From Aquicella sp964527435 (GTDB lineage Bacteria > Pseudomonadota > Gammaproteobacteria > DSM-16500), in contig CAZGPP010000001.1 of the NCBI GenBank assembly GCA_964527435.1, positions 124,001 through 188,000 on the forward strand: a stretch of DNA of 64,000 bases, read 5' to 3'. This document shows, in pieces, positions 41,608-50,340 of this stretch (its first letter is position 1; every line of letters starts with the position of its first letter). The notes under the pieces are model-generated. The model was not told the DNA's origin. It made no database searches and saw nothing but the letters and a program-made list of their open reading frames with translations. The position numbers were made by a program, and so were the translations under genes.

Positions 41608-44187
41608 TTATATCTCTCGCTTCACTTCGATTTTTTCGAAGCATTCAATCTGATCGCCAGCCTTCACATCATTGTAGTTTTTCACAGCGATACCACATTC
41701 CATGCCGTTACGAACTTCCGATGCATCGTCTTTGAAGCGACGCAGGGATTCAAGATGGCCCTCGAAAACAACCACGTTATCGCGTAAAACGCGAATCGGG
41801 AAGTTACGTTTCACCACCCCTTCGATCACCATACAGCCTGCAATCGTACCGGTTTTGGTTGAGCGGAACACTTCACGAACTTGCGCAAGACCGACAATAC
41901 GTTCATGAATTTCTGGCTTCAATGCACCACTGATCGCCTTCTTCACTTCATTAATGACATCGTAAATGATGTTGTAATAATGAACGTCGACGCTATTGGC
42001 TTCCATTAACTTGCGCGCTTCTGAATTGGCACGCACGTTAAATGCAATGATGATCGCGTTTGATGCAATAGCGAGATTCACATCGCTTTCATTAATACCA
42101 CCAATACCGCTTGAGATGATATGAACAATCACTTCTAAGCCTGATAACTCATTTAATGCCTGACGCAAGGCCTCAACAGAACCTTGCACATCGGCCTTCA
42201 AAACCAGATTCAGAGTGGTCGCCGCAACTTTCTCTGCTTCCATACGTTCTAGTAAATCTTCCAACTTCGGCGCATGACGCGCGAGTTTCATTTCACGATG
42301 TTTAACTTGGCGGAATGCGGCCACTTCACGTGCGCGCTTTTCGTCTGGGACAATAATAAAGTCATCACCTGCTTGCGGAACACCAGACAAGCCTAATACT
42401 TCAACAGGAATAGAGGGACCTGCATGCTGAATCGGTTTACCGGCTTCATCAAACATGGCGCGAATGCGGCCATATTCGAGGCCAGCAAGGATAATATCGC
42501 CTTTATTGAGCGTACCTTGTTGCACTAACACACTCATCACGGCTCCACGACCGCGATCAACACGCGACTCGATCACAACACCGCGAGCGGCACAATCAGA
42601 CACGCCTTTCAAATCTAATACTTCAGCTTGCACCAAAACGGAATCCAGCAAGCTATCAATACCCATACCGGTTTTAGCGGAGATTGGTACGAACATGGCA
42701 TCGCCACCCCACTCTTCAGGGATCAAGCCATATTTTGAAACTTCTTGCTTAATACGATCAGGATCAACGCCGTGTTTATCCATCTTGTTCACAGCCACCA
42801 CGATAGGTACACCGGCTGCTTTGGCATGTTCAATCGCTTCAATTGTCTGCGGCATCACACCGTCATCAGCGGCCACAACAAGAATCACGATATCGGTTAA
42901 CTTGGCACCGCGTGCACGCATAGCCGTAAACGCTGCGTGGCCTGGGGTATCAAGAAAGGTAATCGTGCCTTTCGGTGTTTGCACATGATAAGCACCAATG
43001 TGCTGCGTAATACCACCGGCTTCTGATGCAGCCACTTTGGTGGTACGGATATAATCTAATAAGGTTGTTTTACCATGATCGACGTGGCCCATAATCGTAA
43101 TGACGGGTGGACGTGTGACGCCTTCACCTTCAATTTCCAGCGACTTCGTTAACGCATGTTCAATCGCATCGGAACTAACCGGGATGGCTTTATGTCCGAG
43201 CTCTTCAACCACCAAAATCGCGGTATCTTGATCAACCGGTTGATTGATCGTCGCCATGACACCCATTTTCATCATCACTTTGACAACTTCAGCCGCTTTC
43301 ACCGACATGCGTTGCGCGAGTTCCGCAATGCTAATAAATTCGGGAATTTCTACATCGCGCACAACCGGAGCAGTTGGGCGATTAAAGGCTTGAATTTTAA
43401 CTTTGCCACCGTGGCCACCACGGAATTTACCGCCTCGACGCAACATGGCATCCGCTGATTCGTCATCAGTGACGCGCATCACACGACCTAAATCAGCACC
43501 GCGAGCCAATAATGATTCAAAGTTTTTATCTTCCACTTGCGCTGTATCGCGTACTTTCTTTTTCTTTTTATTACGATCTGCGGTCGCTGCATCATCTTCC
43601 TGATCTAGGCGATGCTTTTCTTTACGCTTCGCTTTCGCTTCTGCATCTTCTTCAATGATGGGTTCTGCTGTTTCAGCCACTTCTTCAACCATAACATCAT
43701 CGCCAGCTGTTTCAACGGGAGCCGCGGCTGCCGCAACAGTTGCTTCTGGTTTAACAATTGATTCGATAACGGGTGGTTGATTAGCTTCAAGCGAAGTCGC
43801 TACAACTTCTTGTTCAACATTCGCCTCAACGACCGGCGCTTCTTCTTCGCCTGGGGTGCGTTTCACGTAAGTGCGCTTTTTGCGAACTTGAATACTGACG
43901 GTTTTGCCTGCGCCATGCGCGCGACCTAATTTAATTTCACTGGTCTTCGCACGTCGCAAAACGATTTTTTCGGGTGCGCCATCTTTCTTGGCACCGTGAT
44001 GCTGCTGCAAGTATCGCAACAGTTTTTGTTTCTGCTCTTCGCTTACCGAATCATTTACGCTTGCAATGGTAATGCCGGCATCCTTGAATTGGCTAAGTAG
44101 ACGATCTGGTGTCACGCCGATTTCTTCAGCAAAATGCTTCACTGATACGCCGCCTTTTTCCGCTTCATTTATCTTGTTTTTCACCAC
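41608..44187 (-). CDS. infB: Translation initiation factor IF-2
   Basis: IF-2 is the GTPase that brings initiator tRNA to the 30S subunit. The 859-residue protein has an N-terminal IF2N domain, a long charged linker, then a G domain with GHVDHGKTTLLDYI at about residue 366, DTPGHAAF and NKMD, and C-terminal domains. It starts with GTG at 44187 (a second GTG follows directly), with GGAG ten bases upstream. It lies in the conserved nusA-infB-rbfA order, 60 bases after nusA. Confidence 0.98.
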   Translation of the reverse strand: MVKNKINEAEKGGVSVKHFAEEIGVTPDRLLSQFKDAGITIASVNDSVSEEQKQKLLRYLQQHHGAKKDGAPEKIVLRRAKTSEIKLGRAHGAGKTVSIQVRKKRTYVKRTPGEEEAPVVEANVEQEVVATSLEANQPPVIESIVKPEATVAAAAAPVETAGDDVMVEEVAETAEPIIEEDAEAKAKRKEKHRLDQEDDAATADRNKKKKKVRDTAQVEDKNFESLLARGADLGRVMRVTDDESADAMLRRGGKFRGGHGGKVKIQAFNRPTAPVVRDVEIPEFISIAELAQRMSVKAAEVVKVMMKMGVMATINQPVDQDTAILVVEELGHKAIPVSSDAIEHALTKSLEIEGEGVTRPPVITIMGHVDHGKTTLLDYIRTTKVAASEAGGITQHIGAYHVQTPKGTITFLDTPGHAAFTAMRARGAKLTDIVILVVAADDGVMPQTIEAIEHAKAAGVPIVVAVNKMDKHGVDPDRIKQEVSKYGLIPEEWGGDAMFVPISAKTGMGIDSLLDSVLVQAEVLDLKGVSDCAARGVVIESRVDRGRGAVMSVLVQQGTLNKGDIILAGLEYGRIRAMFDEAGKPIQHAGPSIPVEVLGLSGVPQAGDDFIIVPDEKRAREVAAFRQVKHREMKLARHAPKLEDLLERMEAEKVAATTLNLVLKADVQGSVEALRQALNELSGLEVIVHIISSGIGGINESDVNLAIASNAIIIAFNVRANSEARKLMEANSVDVHYYNIIYDVINEVKKAISGALKPEIHERIVGLAQVREVFRSTKTGTIAGCMVIEGVVKRNFPIRVLRDNVVVFEGHLESLRRFKDDASEVRNGMECGIAVKNYNDVKAGDQIECFEKIEVKREI

Positions 44188-44247
44188 GCGAACTTGTCTC
44201 CAAATGCATTCTCAAACGGGCCTAAGCTGTCAACAAGACCGTTTCAA

Positions 44248-45762
44248 TTATTCGGCCTTATCGGCCTCGTCTTCAAACCATATCTTGCGCGCTGTCATGA
44301 TGAGTTTGGCGGCAACATCTTCTTCAATTCCACCAATATCCAGTAAATCATCAACAGACTGCTCAGCTAGATCTTCACGCGTCACAATACCCTTGCTGGC
44401 TAACACGTAAGCGAGATGCTTTTCCATGCCTTCCATCTCTAATAAATCTTGTGCGGGCTCAGCTTCCAGCGCTTGTTCATTGGCAATAGCCAAGGTTAAC
44501 AACGCTGCTTTGGCACGTTCACGCAATTCATTGACCATGTCTTGATCAAAGCCATCAATTTCCAAAAGCTCTTGGACAGGCACGTAAGCAATTTCTTCCA
44601 GCGATGAAAAACCTTCATTCACCAGAATTTCTGCAACCGCTTCCTCAACGCCCAGTTTTTCCTGGAACACTTCAAGGATTTTTTCGCCTTCTGCCAGTGA
44701 CTTGGCCTGCGCTTCTTCTTCCGTCATGACATTCAGTGTCCAGCCAGTTAATTCACTAGCAAGACGGACATTTTGTCCATGACGACCGATAGCCTGCGGC
44801 AATTGATCCGCTTTCACAGCGATATCCATCGTATGCGTATCTTCATCAACAACGATAGAGGCAACTTCTGCGGGAGCCATCGAATTAATGACTAACTGTG
44901 CTGGATTATCGTCCCACAACACAATATCAATACGCTCACCACCTAATTCACTCGAGACAGCCTGCACACGCGCACCGCGCATACCAACGCATGCACCGAT
45001 GGGATCAATACGACCATCATTTGTTTTCACGGCAATTTTCGCGCGCGAACCTGGATCACGTGCGGCCGCTTTAATATCAATCAATTCTTCGCCGATTTCC
45101 GGCACTTCAATCTTGAATAGCTCGATCAACATCTCTGGACGCGTACGGCTCACCATAATTTGTGGGCCTTTACCGCCATCAGTGTTGATTTCATACAAGT
45201 AAGAACGTACACGATCGCTAACGCGGAAAGCTTCATGTGGAATCATTTCGCTGCGTGGCATCAGGGCTTCTGCATTACTACCCATGTCGAGGACAATAAA
45301 ATCACGGGTGACTTTCTTGACGGTGCCATTAATCAAATGGCCCAATTTTTCCTGATAAGCACTGACAATCTGAGCGCGCTCAGCTTCTAATACTTTCTGG
45401 ATAATAACCTGCTTGGCTTTTTGTGCAGCAATACGACCAAAATCGACAGACTCTATTTGCTCAATGAGATATTCGCCAACTTTGATGTTTTTCTTGCGGG
45501 TGACAGCCTCAGTCAAGCCCATGACTGCATTAGCCGGGCCTTCAATATCTTCAGCTTCTTCGTCAGAAATGACCAACCAGCGGCGAAACGTCGTGTAATC
45601 GCCGGTTTTACGGTCGATTTCGACTTTCACATCTATAGAATCATCGGCTTTTTTCTTCGTTGCTATTTCTAGCGCCGCTTCAATCGCCTCAAAAATGACT
45701 TCTCTATCTACGCCTTTCTCGTTGGATACCGCTTCAACGACTAATAAGATCTCTTTATTCAT
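44248..45762 (-). CDS. nusA: Transcription termination/antitermination factor NusA
   Basis: NusA binds RNA polymerase and regulates pausing, termination and antitermination. The 504-residue protein has the N-terminal polymerase-binding domain, an S1 domain (KLGHLINGTVKKVTRDFIVLDMG), KH domains (with IGACVGMRGARVQ and AIGRHGQNVRLAS) and two C-terminal acidic repeat domains. Length and order match the gammaproteobacterial protein. It lies between rimP and infB. Confidence 0.98.
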   Translation of the reverse strand: MNKEILLVVEAVSNEKGVDREVIFEAIEAALEIATKKKADDSIDVKVEIDRKTGDYTTFRRWLVISDEEAEDIEGPANAVMGLTEAVTRKKNIKVGEYLIEQIESVDFGRIAAQKAKQVIIQKVLEAERAQIVSAYQEKLGHLINGTVKKVTRDFIVLDMGSNAEALMPRSEMIPHEAFRVSDRVRSYLYEINTDGGKGPQIMVSRTRPEMLIELFKIEVPEIGEELIDIKAAARDPGSRAKIAVKTNDGRIDPIGACVGMRGARVQAVSSELGGERIDIVLWDDNPAQLVINSMAPAEVASIVVDEDTHTMDIAVKADQLPQAIGRHGQNVRLASELTGWTLNVMTEEEAQAKSLAEGEKILEVFQEKLGVEEAVAEILVNEGFSSLEEIAYVPVQELLEIDGFDQDMVNELRERAKAALLTLAIANEQALEAEPAQDLLEMEGMEKHLAYVLASKGIVTREDLAEQSVDDLLDIGGIEEDVAAKLIMTARKIWFEDEADKAE

Positions 45763-45827
45763 CGCGTGACCTCAAACATCTTCATCCGACACAATAACCC
45801 TGCTGTCCAGTCCGTTTCGAGCCCAAC

Positions 45828-46295
45828 CTAAAAACTGATCTTGCCCACTACATTTGCACGGTCAATTGACGAAAATGGTATGACAATTTCCCGTCCCGAG
45901 CCGCCTATATCTAAATGTATATCTTCGCCTTCAACACGCTTTAACACACCGCGGTATTGGCGACGACCATCAACAGGAGAAGATAATTTCACCTTCACTT
46001 CACTGCCAACAAATCGCTCGTAATGATTAAGCAGAAACAGCGGCCTATCAATGCCTGGGGACGATACTTCCAACACGTATCGAGTCTGAATGGGATCCTC
46101 TACATCCATCATCGCGCTAACCTGATGACTAACTTTAGAACAGTCATCTGCCGATACACCAGTCGGACTATCTATGTACAATCTGAACATTTTTTGCCTA
46201 CCCATGGAGAGCAAGTCGCAACCTAGCAGCTCATAGCCCATGGAGCTAATCAATAATGTCAAACGTTCGTGTAGTTCCGGATCCAGCTTACTCAT
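45828..46295 (-). CDS. rimP: Ribosome maturation factor RimP
   Basis: RimP assists 30S subunit maturation. The 155-residue protein has the family segments LGYELLGCDLL, FRLYIDSPTGVSADDCSKVSHQ and YVLEVSSPGIDRPLF. I used the ATG at 46295. The open frame extends further upstream to 46373, but a terminator hairpin lies at 46311-46333, so a longer protein would have to read through it; the family length also fits the short form. The ribosome-binding site is weak. It is read after initiator tRNA in the classic metY operon order. Confidence 0.95.
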   Translation of the reverse strand: MSKLDPELHERLTLLISSMGYELLGCDLLSMGRQKMFRLYIDSPTGVSADDCSKVSHQVSAMMDVEDPIQTRYVLEVSSPGIDRPLFLLNHYERFVGSEVKVKLSSPVDGRRQYRGVLKRVEGEDIHLDIGGSGREIVIPFSSIDRANVVGKISF

Positions 46296-46310
46296 TCGTC
46301 TAGCCCATGC

Positions 46311-46333
46311 AAAAAGTGGGCCTTTAAGCCCAC
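46311..46333 (-). terminator. Terminator or attenuator between initiator tRNA and rimP
   Basis: On the minus strand, stem GTGGGC, loop TTAAAG, stem GCCCAC, then TTTTT. It lies after the fMet tRNA and 16 bases before rimP. It would release most tRNA transcripts and let a fraction read through into the rimP operon, as known for metY in E. coli. Confidence 0.78.
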
Positions 46334-46391
46334 CAATAAGCAAAAAACCCCATACAGGGGTCCTTTGATTCAACTGCTTCTTTGTAAAATT

Positions 46392-46468
<77 letters not shown>

Positions 46469-46479
46469 GTAACGGCGTT

Positions 46480-46508
46480 ATTCTATTAAACTTAATGGTT
46501 TCTAGCAA
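46480..46508 (-). promoter_or_regulatory. Sigma-70 promoter of the fMet tRNA/rimP-infB operon
   Basis: On the minus strand a -35 TTGCTA (46503-46508) and -10 TAGAAT (46480-46485) are separated by exactly 17 bases. The predicted start lies just before the tRNA. The region after the -10 is rich in G and C (AACGCCG), as is usual for stringently controlled tRNA promoters. Confidence 0.72.
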
Positions 46509-46596
46509 GCAAAGACGGAAGAAATAATAAAATAAACCTCAAACACCCCCAAACCAGACATTTTAAGACACAATTTGTTCATTTTAACCGCTAAAT

Positions 46597-46626
46597 TTCA
46601 CCTGGCGCGGCATTTTAGCTTATAAT
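46597..46626 (+). promoter_or_regulatory. Probable promoter of dps
   Basis: TATAAT at 46621-46626 with a -35-like TTCACC 18 bases upstream, and AGGAG near 46641 before the dps ATG. The -35 is only a partial match. Confidence 0.5.
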
Positions 46627-46653
46627 AGTCTAAGATTATCAGGAGAAAATCAC

Positions 46654-47100
46654 ATGAAAAATGACCCCCGCCTCATTGAAGGTCTGCGCCATTTGCTGGC
46701 AGACACCTATTTACTGTACCTGAAAACCCAAAATTTCCACTGGAATGTGAAAGGCATTAACTTCTTCGCGCTCCATCAACTCTTTGAAACCCAATATAAC
46801 CAATTGAGCGATGCCGTTGACGTGATTGCGGAACGAATCCGCGCACTGCACGCCAGCGCACCTGGATCTTTTGCTGAATTCCTGAAGCTCGCCTCCCTCC
46901 ATGAAGCCAGCAACGAGACAAGCGCCAATGAAATGCTGAGCTCGCTCCTAAAAGATCACGAATCGATGGCAGCTGCCCTCGCAAAACTCTGCGCGATAGC
47001 CAGTGAACTCGGTGATGAAGTGACTCTCGACATCTTGATTCAGCGTGAAACTGAACACGATAAGACGGCGTGGATGCTGCAAAGTTCGCTGGAAAAATAA
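46654..47100 (+). CDS. dps: Dps-family DNA-binding ferritin
   Basis: Dps forms a 12-subunit shell that oxidises and stores iron and protects DNA from oxidative damage. The 148-residue protein has the ferroxidase pattern NFHWNVKGINFFALH followed by ETQYNQLSDAVDVIAERI (His and Asp/Glu ligands shared between subunits), FAEFLKL and the terminal helix. AGGAG precedes the ATG. The start of the FUSC gene overlaps its stop by one base (TAATG), so the two are likely coupled. The N-terminal lysine-rich tail seen in E. coli Dps is missing, so DNA binding is less sure. Confidence 0.94.
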   Translation: MKNDPRLIEGLRHLLADTYLLYLKTQNFHWNVKGINFFALHQLFETQYNQLSDAVDVIAERIRALHASAPGSFAEFLKLASLHEASNETSANEMLSSLLKDHESMAAALAKLCAIASELGDEVTLDILIQRETEHDKTAWMLQSSLEK

Positions 47101-48170
47101 TGCGGCTGACTAACTTCGTCACCACTGAGCGCCTGCTGCACAGCCTAAAAACAGCGATCGCCAGCTGCGGGGCTTACATGCTGGCGCGCCTCATTGGCCA
47201 ACCGGCTGACCAATGGATTGTCATCTCGGTCATTGTGGTCATGTGCGCACAAATCTATGTCGGGAGCATCATCCACAAATCTTATTTGCGCCTGCTTGGC
47301 ACCATGCTCGGCTGTCTAACGGCGACCGTAACCATTGTTTTCTTAAACAACTCTTTTATCGCTATCCTCGCAACCATTGCCGTCGCCGCCTTCATGTTTA
47401 GTTTTATCGCGACAACGAAAGATGACTGGAGCCAGATGGGCACGCTCGGCGCCGTCACAACCATCATCATTTTATTTGGCACCCCACCCAGTCTCGCGCT
47501 AGCCGGCACGCGCTTTTTGGAAATTAGTGTGGGCATTGTGATCGCCGCCCTCGTTTCACAATTCATCTTCCCTATTCACGCCCGCACGCACTTGCGCCGC
47601 TCACAAGCCGCCACACTCGGACAGATTCGTGACTTTTATGTCGCCGCCGTCATCAACCGCTTCAATGATGCGAATGCCGTATCAACCAGCGACCTTGACG
47701 AGCGCATCATCAAATCGATGCTAAAACAACGTCAACTTGCCAAAGACTGTGCGCCTGAACTTATGGGCAAGCGCTTTGATCCAGATCATTTTTCTCGCTC
47801 TTTATATTGCGAACGTGAAATTCTTCGTGCCATCGATTTTATGGATCTGGCACTCTCGAGGGTCAGCAGTCTGCAATCGATCTACACCGCAGAAAATCCA
47901 CTCAACCCCTTCAACCAAGCTGTCACCGGCGCATTAGACGTATTAATCCGCGTCATGCGCACCGCTCAACTCGGGGACGCGCACATTCATCTGCCGAACT
48001 TAAACCCTGTCAATAAAGCCCTGCACCAGCAAGCCGCTTTGATGAGTGACGACCAGCGCATCTACGTTGATGGATTTGTCTTTTCCGCAGAAATTCTGGT
48101 CAAAAACCTAGGCGAGCTCGCAAGCCTGTATCACATTCCCGTATCGCCTGAACCCATACCCACCGCATAA
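47100..48170 (+). CDS. FUSC-family integral membrane protein (aromatic acid exporter-like)
   Basis: The 356-residue product has six hydrophobic segments in its first 170 residues (LKTAIASCGAYMLARLIGQ, WIVISVIVVMCA, LRLLGTMLGCLTA, FIAILATIAVAAF, LGAVTTIIIL, FLEISVGIVIAALVSQFIF), then a soluble helical C-terminal half. This is the fusaric-acid-resistance/aromatic-acid exporter pattern, here in a one-module form. The start overlaps the dps stop by one base. Substrate is unknown; the link to dps suggests a stress role but is only context. Confidence 0.8.
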   Translation: MRLTNFVTTERLLHSLKTAIASCGAYMLARLIGQPADQWIVISVIVVMCAQIYVGSIIHKSYLRLLGTMLGCLTATVTIVFLNNSFIAILATIAVAAFMFSFIATTKDDWSQMGTLGAVTTIIILFGTPPSLALAGTRFLEISVGIVIAALVSQFIFPIHARTHLRRSQAATLGQIRDFYVAAVINRFNDANAVSTSDLDERIIKSMLKQRQLAKDCAPELMGKRFDPDHFSRSLYCEREILRAIDFMDLALSRVSSLQSIYTAENPLNPFNQAVTGALDVLIRVMRTAQLGDAHIHLPNLNPVNKALHQQAALMSDDQRIYVDGFVFSAEILVKNLGELASLYHIPVSPEPIPTA

Positions 48171-48312
48171 CGACATAAAATCACAAATGACGAGTTGCAT
48201 ATTTCAATAAAATCGCTCAATATTTCGCCCGACGGTACTGACGGACTCACAGTCGCCCCTGTCACTTCAGCCTGGATGAATTCATCATCACAAACATCTC
48301 CGAGGAGACGTT

Positions 48313-48987
48313 ATGCGTAAAACACTTCTTACCCTGACATCAGGACTTTTTTGCATCGTCGGCTTAATGAATGGCGCACGCGCCGATTACACCAGCTCCG
48401 CTGGCAATACACTACCACCACCAGCGCCACCATCCGTGATCAGCAACAGCTATGAAATTTCACCAGCGCCACCATCCACCACCGTCTCCAGCCGCCACCG
48501 GCATCACCGCAGCAGCACCGTTTATTCCTCGGCCACGCCTGCCGTATATAGCAACCAGCACAGCACGCAACCTTTCTGGATTGCCATGCATAGCGGCGAG
48601 CCACTCCCCACGAATGCCGTGGTAGGTGGCAGTCAATACAACCCTAATGCGATGTTCTATGTCTGCCGCGCTAATTATCGTGGCGGCGTACATCCCGGAA
48701 AATTTCTCGCTGGTAATTGCAACATCAGTTGGGGCGGACGTGAGGTGATGATGCAGAATTATGAAATTCTCGTGAGTGAAACACCTTTAGCCTGGATTGA
48801 AGGCAGCCACGGCAGCATCCCACGCCACGCCGTCCAAGGCGGACGCGAAAACCACCACAAACTCTATGTCTGCCAGGCAGAATATGGAAATGGCACACAC
48901 CCCGGCAAGATTGTTGGCAAGAATTGCAATTTCAGTTGGGGCGGTCATGAGATGATGACGCCGTTTTATAGTGTTTTGACTAGCTAG
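48313..48987 (+). CDS. Exported protein with two DM9 repeats
   Basis: The 224-residue protein has a signal peptide (cleavage near ARA-DYT), a Pro/Ser/His-rich stretch (about 30-85), and two DM9 (DUF3421) repeats at about 88-153 and 160-222. Each repeat has the pattern W(I)..., PxxAVxGG, YVCxAxYxxGxHPGK, GNC(N/F)xSWGG and a terminal Y. DM9 repeats are best known from insects and molluscs, where the paired repeats form a mannose-binding lectin. Here a secreted lectin-like role is inference. GAGGAGA precedes the ATG, and a terminator follows. Confidence 0.88.
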   Translation: MRKTLLTLTSGLFCIVGLMNGARADYTSSAGNTLPPPAPPSVISNSYEISPAPPSTTVSSRHRHHRSSTVYSSATPAVYSNQHSTQPFWIAMHSGEPLPTNAVVGGSQYNPNAMFYVCRANYRGGVHPGKFLAGNCNISWGGREVMMQNYEILVSETPLAWIEGSHGSIPRHAVQGGRENHHKLYVCQAEYGNGTHPGKIVGKNCNFSWGGHEMMTPFYSVLTS

Positions 48988-49000
48988 CTATTCCACATCA

Positions 49001-49034
49001 TTGTCCCGCGGACGATACGCGGGACAATTTATTT
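49001..49034 (+). terminator. Terminator after the DM9 protein gene
   Basis: Stem TTGTCCCGCG (49001-49010) and CGCGGGACAA (49018-49027), loop GACGATA, followed by TTTATTT. It lies between two converging genes. Confidence 0.82.
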
Positions 49035-49036
49035 GA

Positions 49037-50338
49037 CTAACGCGGATTTTCAAGACTGAGCACACCAGAGTTGTAATCATAAGCAAATAACTCCGCATAA
49101 CGTCCCCACTCAATCACCGTACTCAATACACGCTCAGCTTCGCTCTCAGAAAGATAATCTTCCAGCAACGACAGAAAATTTTCTTCTAACGCACGATGGC
49201 GCGGATGGCGCTCAAGTTGGTCGAAGATATAACGCGCAAGCGGAACATATTTCTTTAACTGTACCGAGAATAACTTTTTACGCTCAAGAATGTCCGCATC
49301 TGCAAACTCACGGCCTTCTTCGGTGATGGTAATATCACCTTTTGAAATTTTGGCATAACGCAGAATTTCGAGAAGCTCAGTCAGCGGGAAAAGATCGTCA
49401 ATATTAAGCATTAACGTATCGGCGACTTCGGGTAAATCCATTTTGCCTTGATGCTCGGGTGAATTCAAAATTTCCAGCAATCCGGTTACTTCAGAGATGC
49501 TCGCCTCAGGTAAGCGATAACCGATATCAATGACCATGAACTTGGTCATGTCATCTTTCATTTTTTCATCTTGTGGCTGCGTGGTCATCAACGTGTAAAT
49601 ACGATCAACCTGATTATGAAATCGAGGATCTAAATCGCTGCGAGGAAACGGCAACGTGACGCGAAGATCAGAACGAATCGAACCAGGATTGCTATTAAAC
49701 ACAATCACACGATCCGCGATCTCAATGGCTTCAGCAATGCTATGCGTCACAAACAAAATGGCGTTCAAGCCTGTTTTCTTTTCTTGCCACAAATTCATTA
49801 AATCGCTTTTCAAGTTGTCAGCCGTCAAGACATCGAGTGCTGAGAACGGCTCATCCATTAACAAGATATCTGGATTTACGACCATTGCGCGCGCAAACCC
49901 GACACGTTGGCGCATACCACCGGATAATTCTTTGGGTAACGCGCTTTCGAAACCATCAAGACCAATCATATCAATCGCTTTCAGTGCGCGTTCGCGGCGC
50001 TCATCACGGGGCAGCTGAAGTGCCTCCAGACCCAATTCTACATTTTGCAAAACCGTGAGCCACGGCAATAACGCAAACGATTGAAAGACCATGGCGAGGC
50101 CGCGTGCCGGACCGTCTATCGGTCTGCCGCGATATTTCACCTGGCCGCTGGATGCTTCAATCAAGCCCGCAATAATACGCAAGAGTGTTGACTTGCCTGA
50201 CCCTGACTTACCAAGAATGGCGACAATCTCGCCTTCGTACATTTTCAAATTAATATCATTCAACACCAGCAATTCTTGTCGATCGCCTGTTTTAAATGAT
50301 TTCTGAATATTGATGACTTCAATAATAGGCTCTGACAT
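49037..50338 (-). CDS. ABC transporter ATPase, NitT/TauT type, with C-terminal AAA-associated domain
   Basis: The 433-residue protein has an ATPase domain of the nitrate/sulfonate/taurine importer type: Walker A GKSGSGKSTLLR, VFQSFALLPWLTV (Q loop), signature LSGGMRQRVGFARA, Walker B ILLMDEPFSALD and switch VTHSIAEA. From about residue 290 a second domain follows that matches the AAA-associated C-terminal domain of these ATPases. The ATG at 50338 has only two bases between it and the permease stop. No binding protein is linked. The solute is unknown. Confidence 0.92.
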   Translation of the reverse strand: MSEPIIEVINIQKSFKTGDRQELLVLNDINLKMYEGEIVAILGKSGSGKSTLLRIIAGLIEASSGQVKYRGRPIDGPARGLAMVFQSFALLPWLTVLQNVELGLEALQLPRDERRERALKAIDMIGLDGFESALPKELSGGMRQRVGFARAMVVNPDILLMDEPFSALDVLTADNLKSDLMNLWQEKKTGLNAILFVTHSIAEAIEIADRVIVFNSNPGSIRSDLRVTLPFPRSDLDPRFHNQVDRIYTLMTTQPQDEKMKDDMTKFMVIDIGYRLPEASISEVTGLLEILNSPEHQGKMDLPEVADTLMLNIDDLFPLTELLEILRYAKISKGDITITEEGREFADADILERKKLFSVQLKKYVPLARYIFDQLERHPRHRALEENFLSLLEDYLSESEAERVLSTVIEWGRYAELFAYDYNSGVLSLENPR

Positions 50339-50340
50339 GG

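Noticed and set aside
42455..42988. 177-codon reading frame antisense to infB
   Set aside because: It is inside the conserved G domain of infB; the Ser/Thr/Arg-rich product is a codon-bias shadow.
46296..46373. Longer rimP start at 46373
   Set aside because: It would include the terminator hairpin at 46311-46333 and adds residues not typical of RimP.
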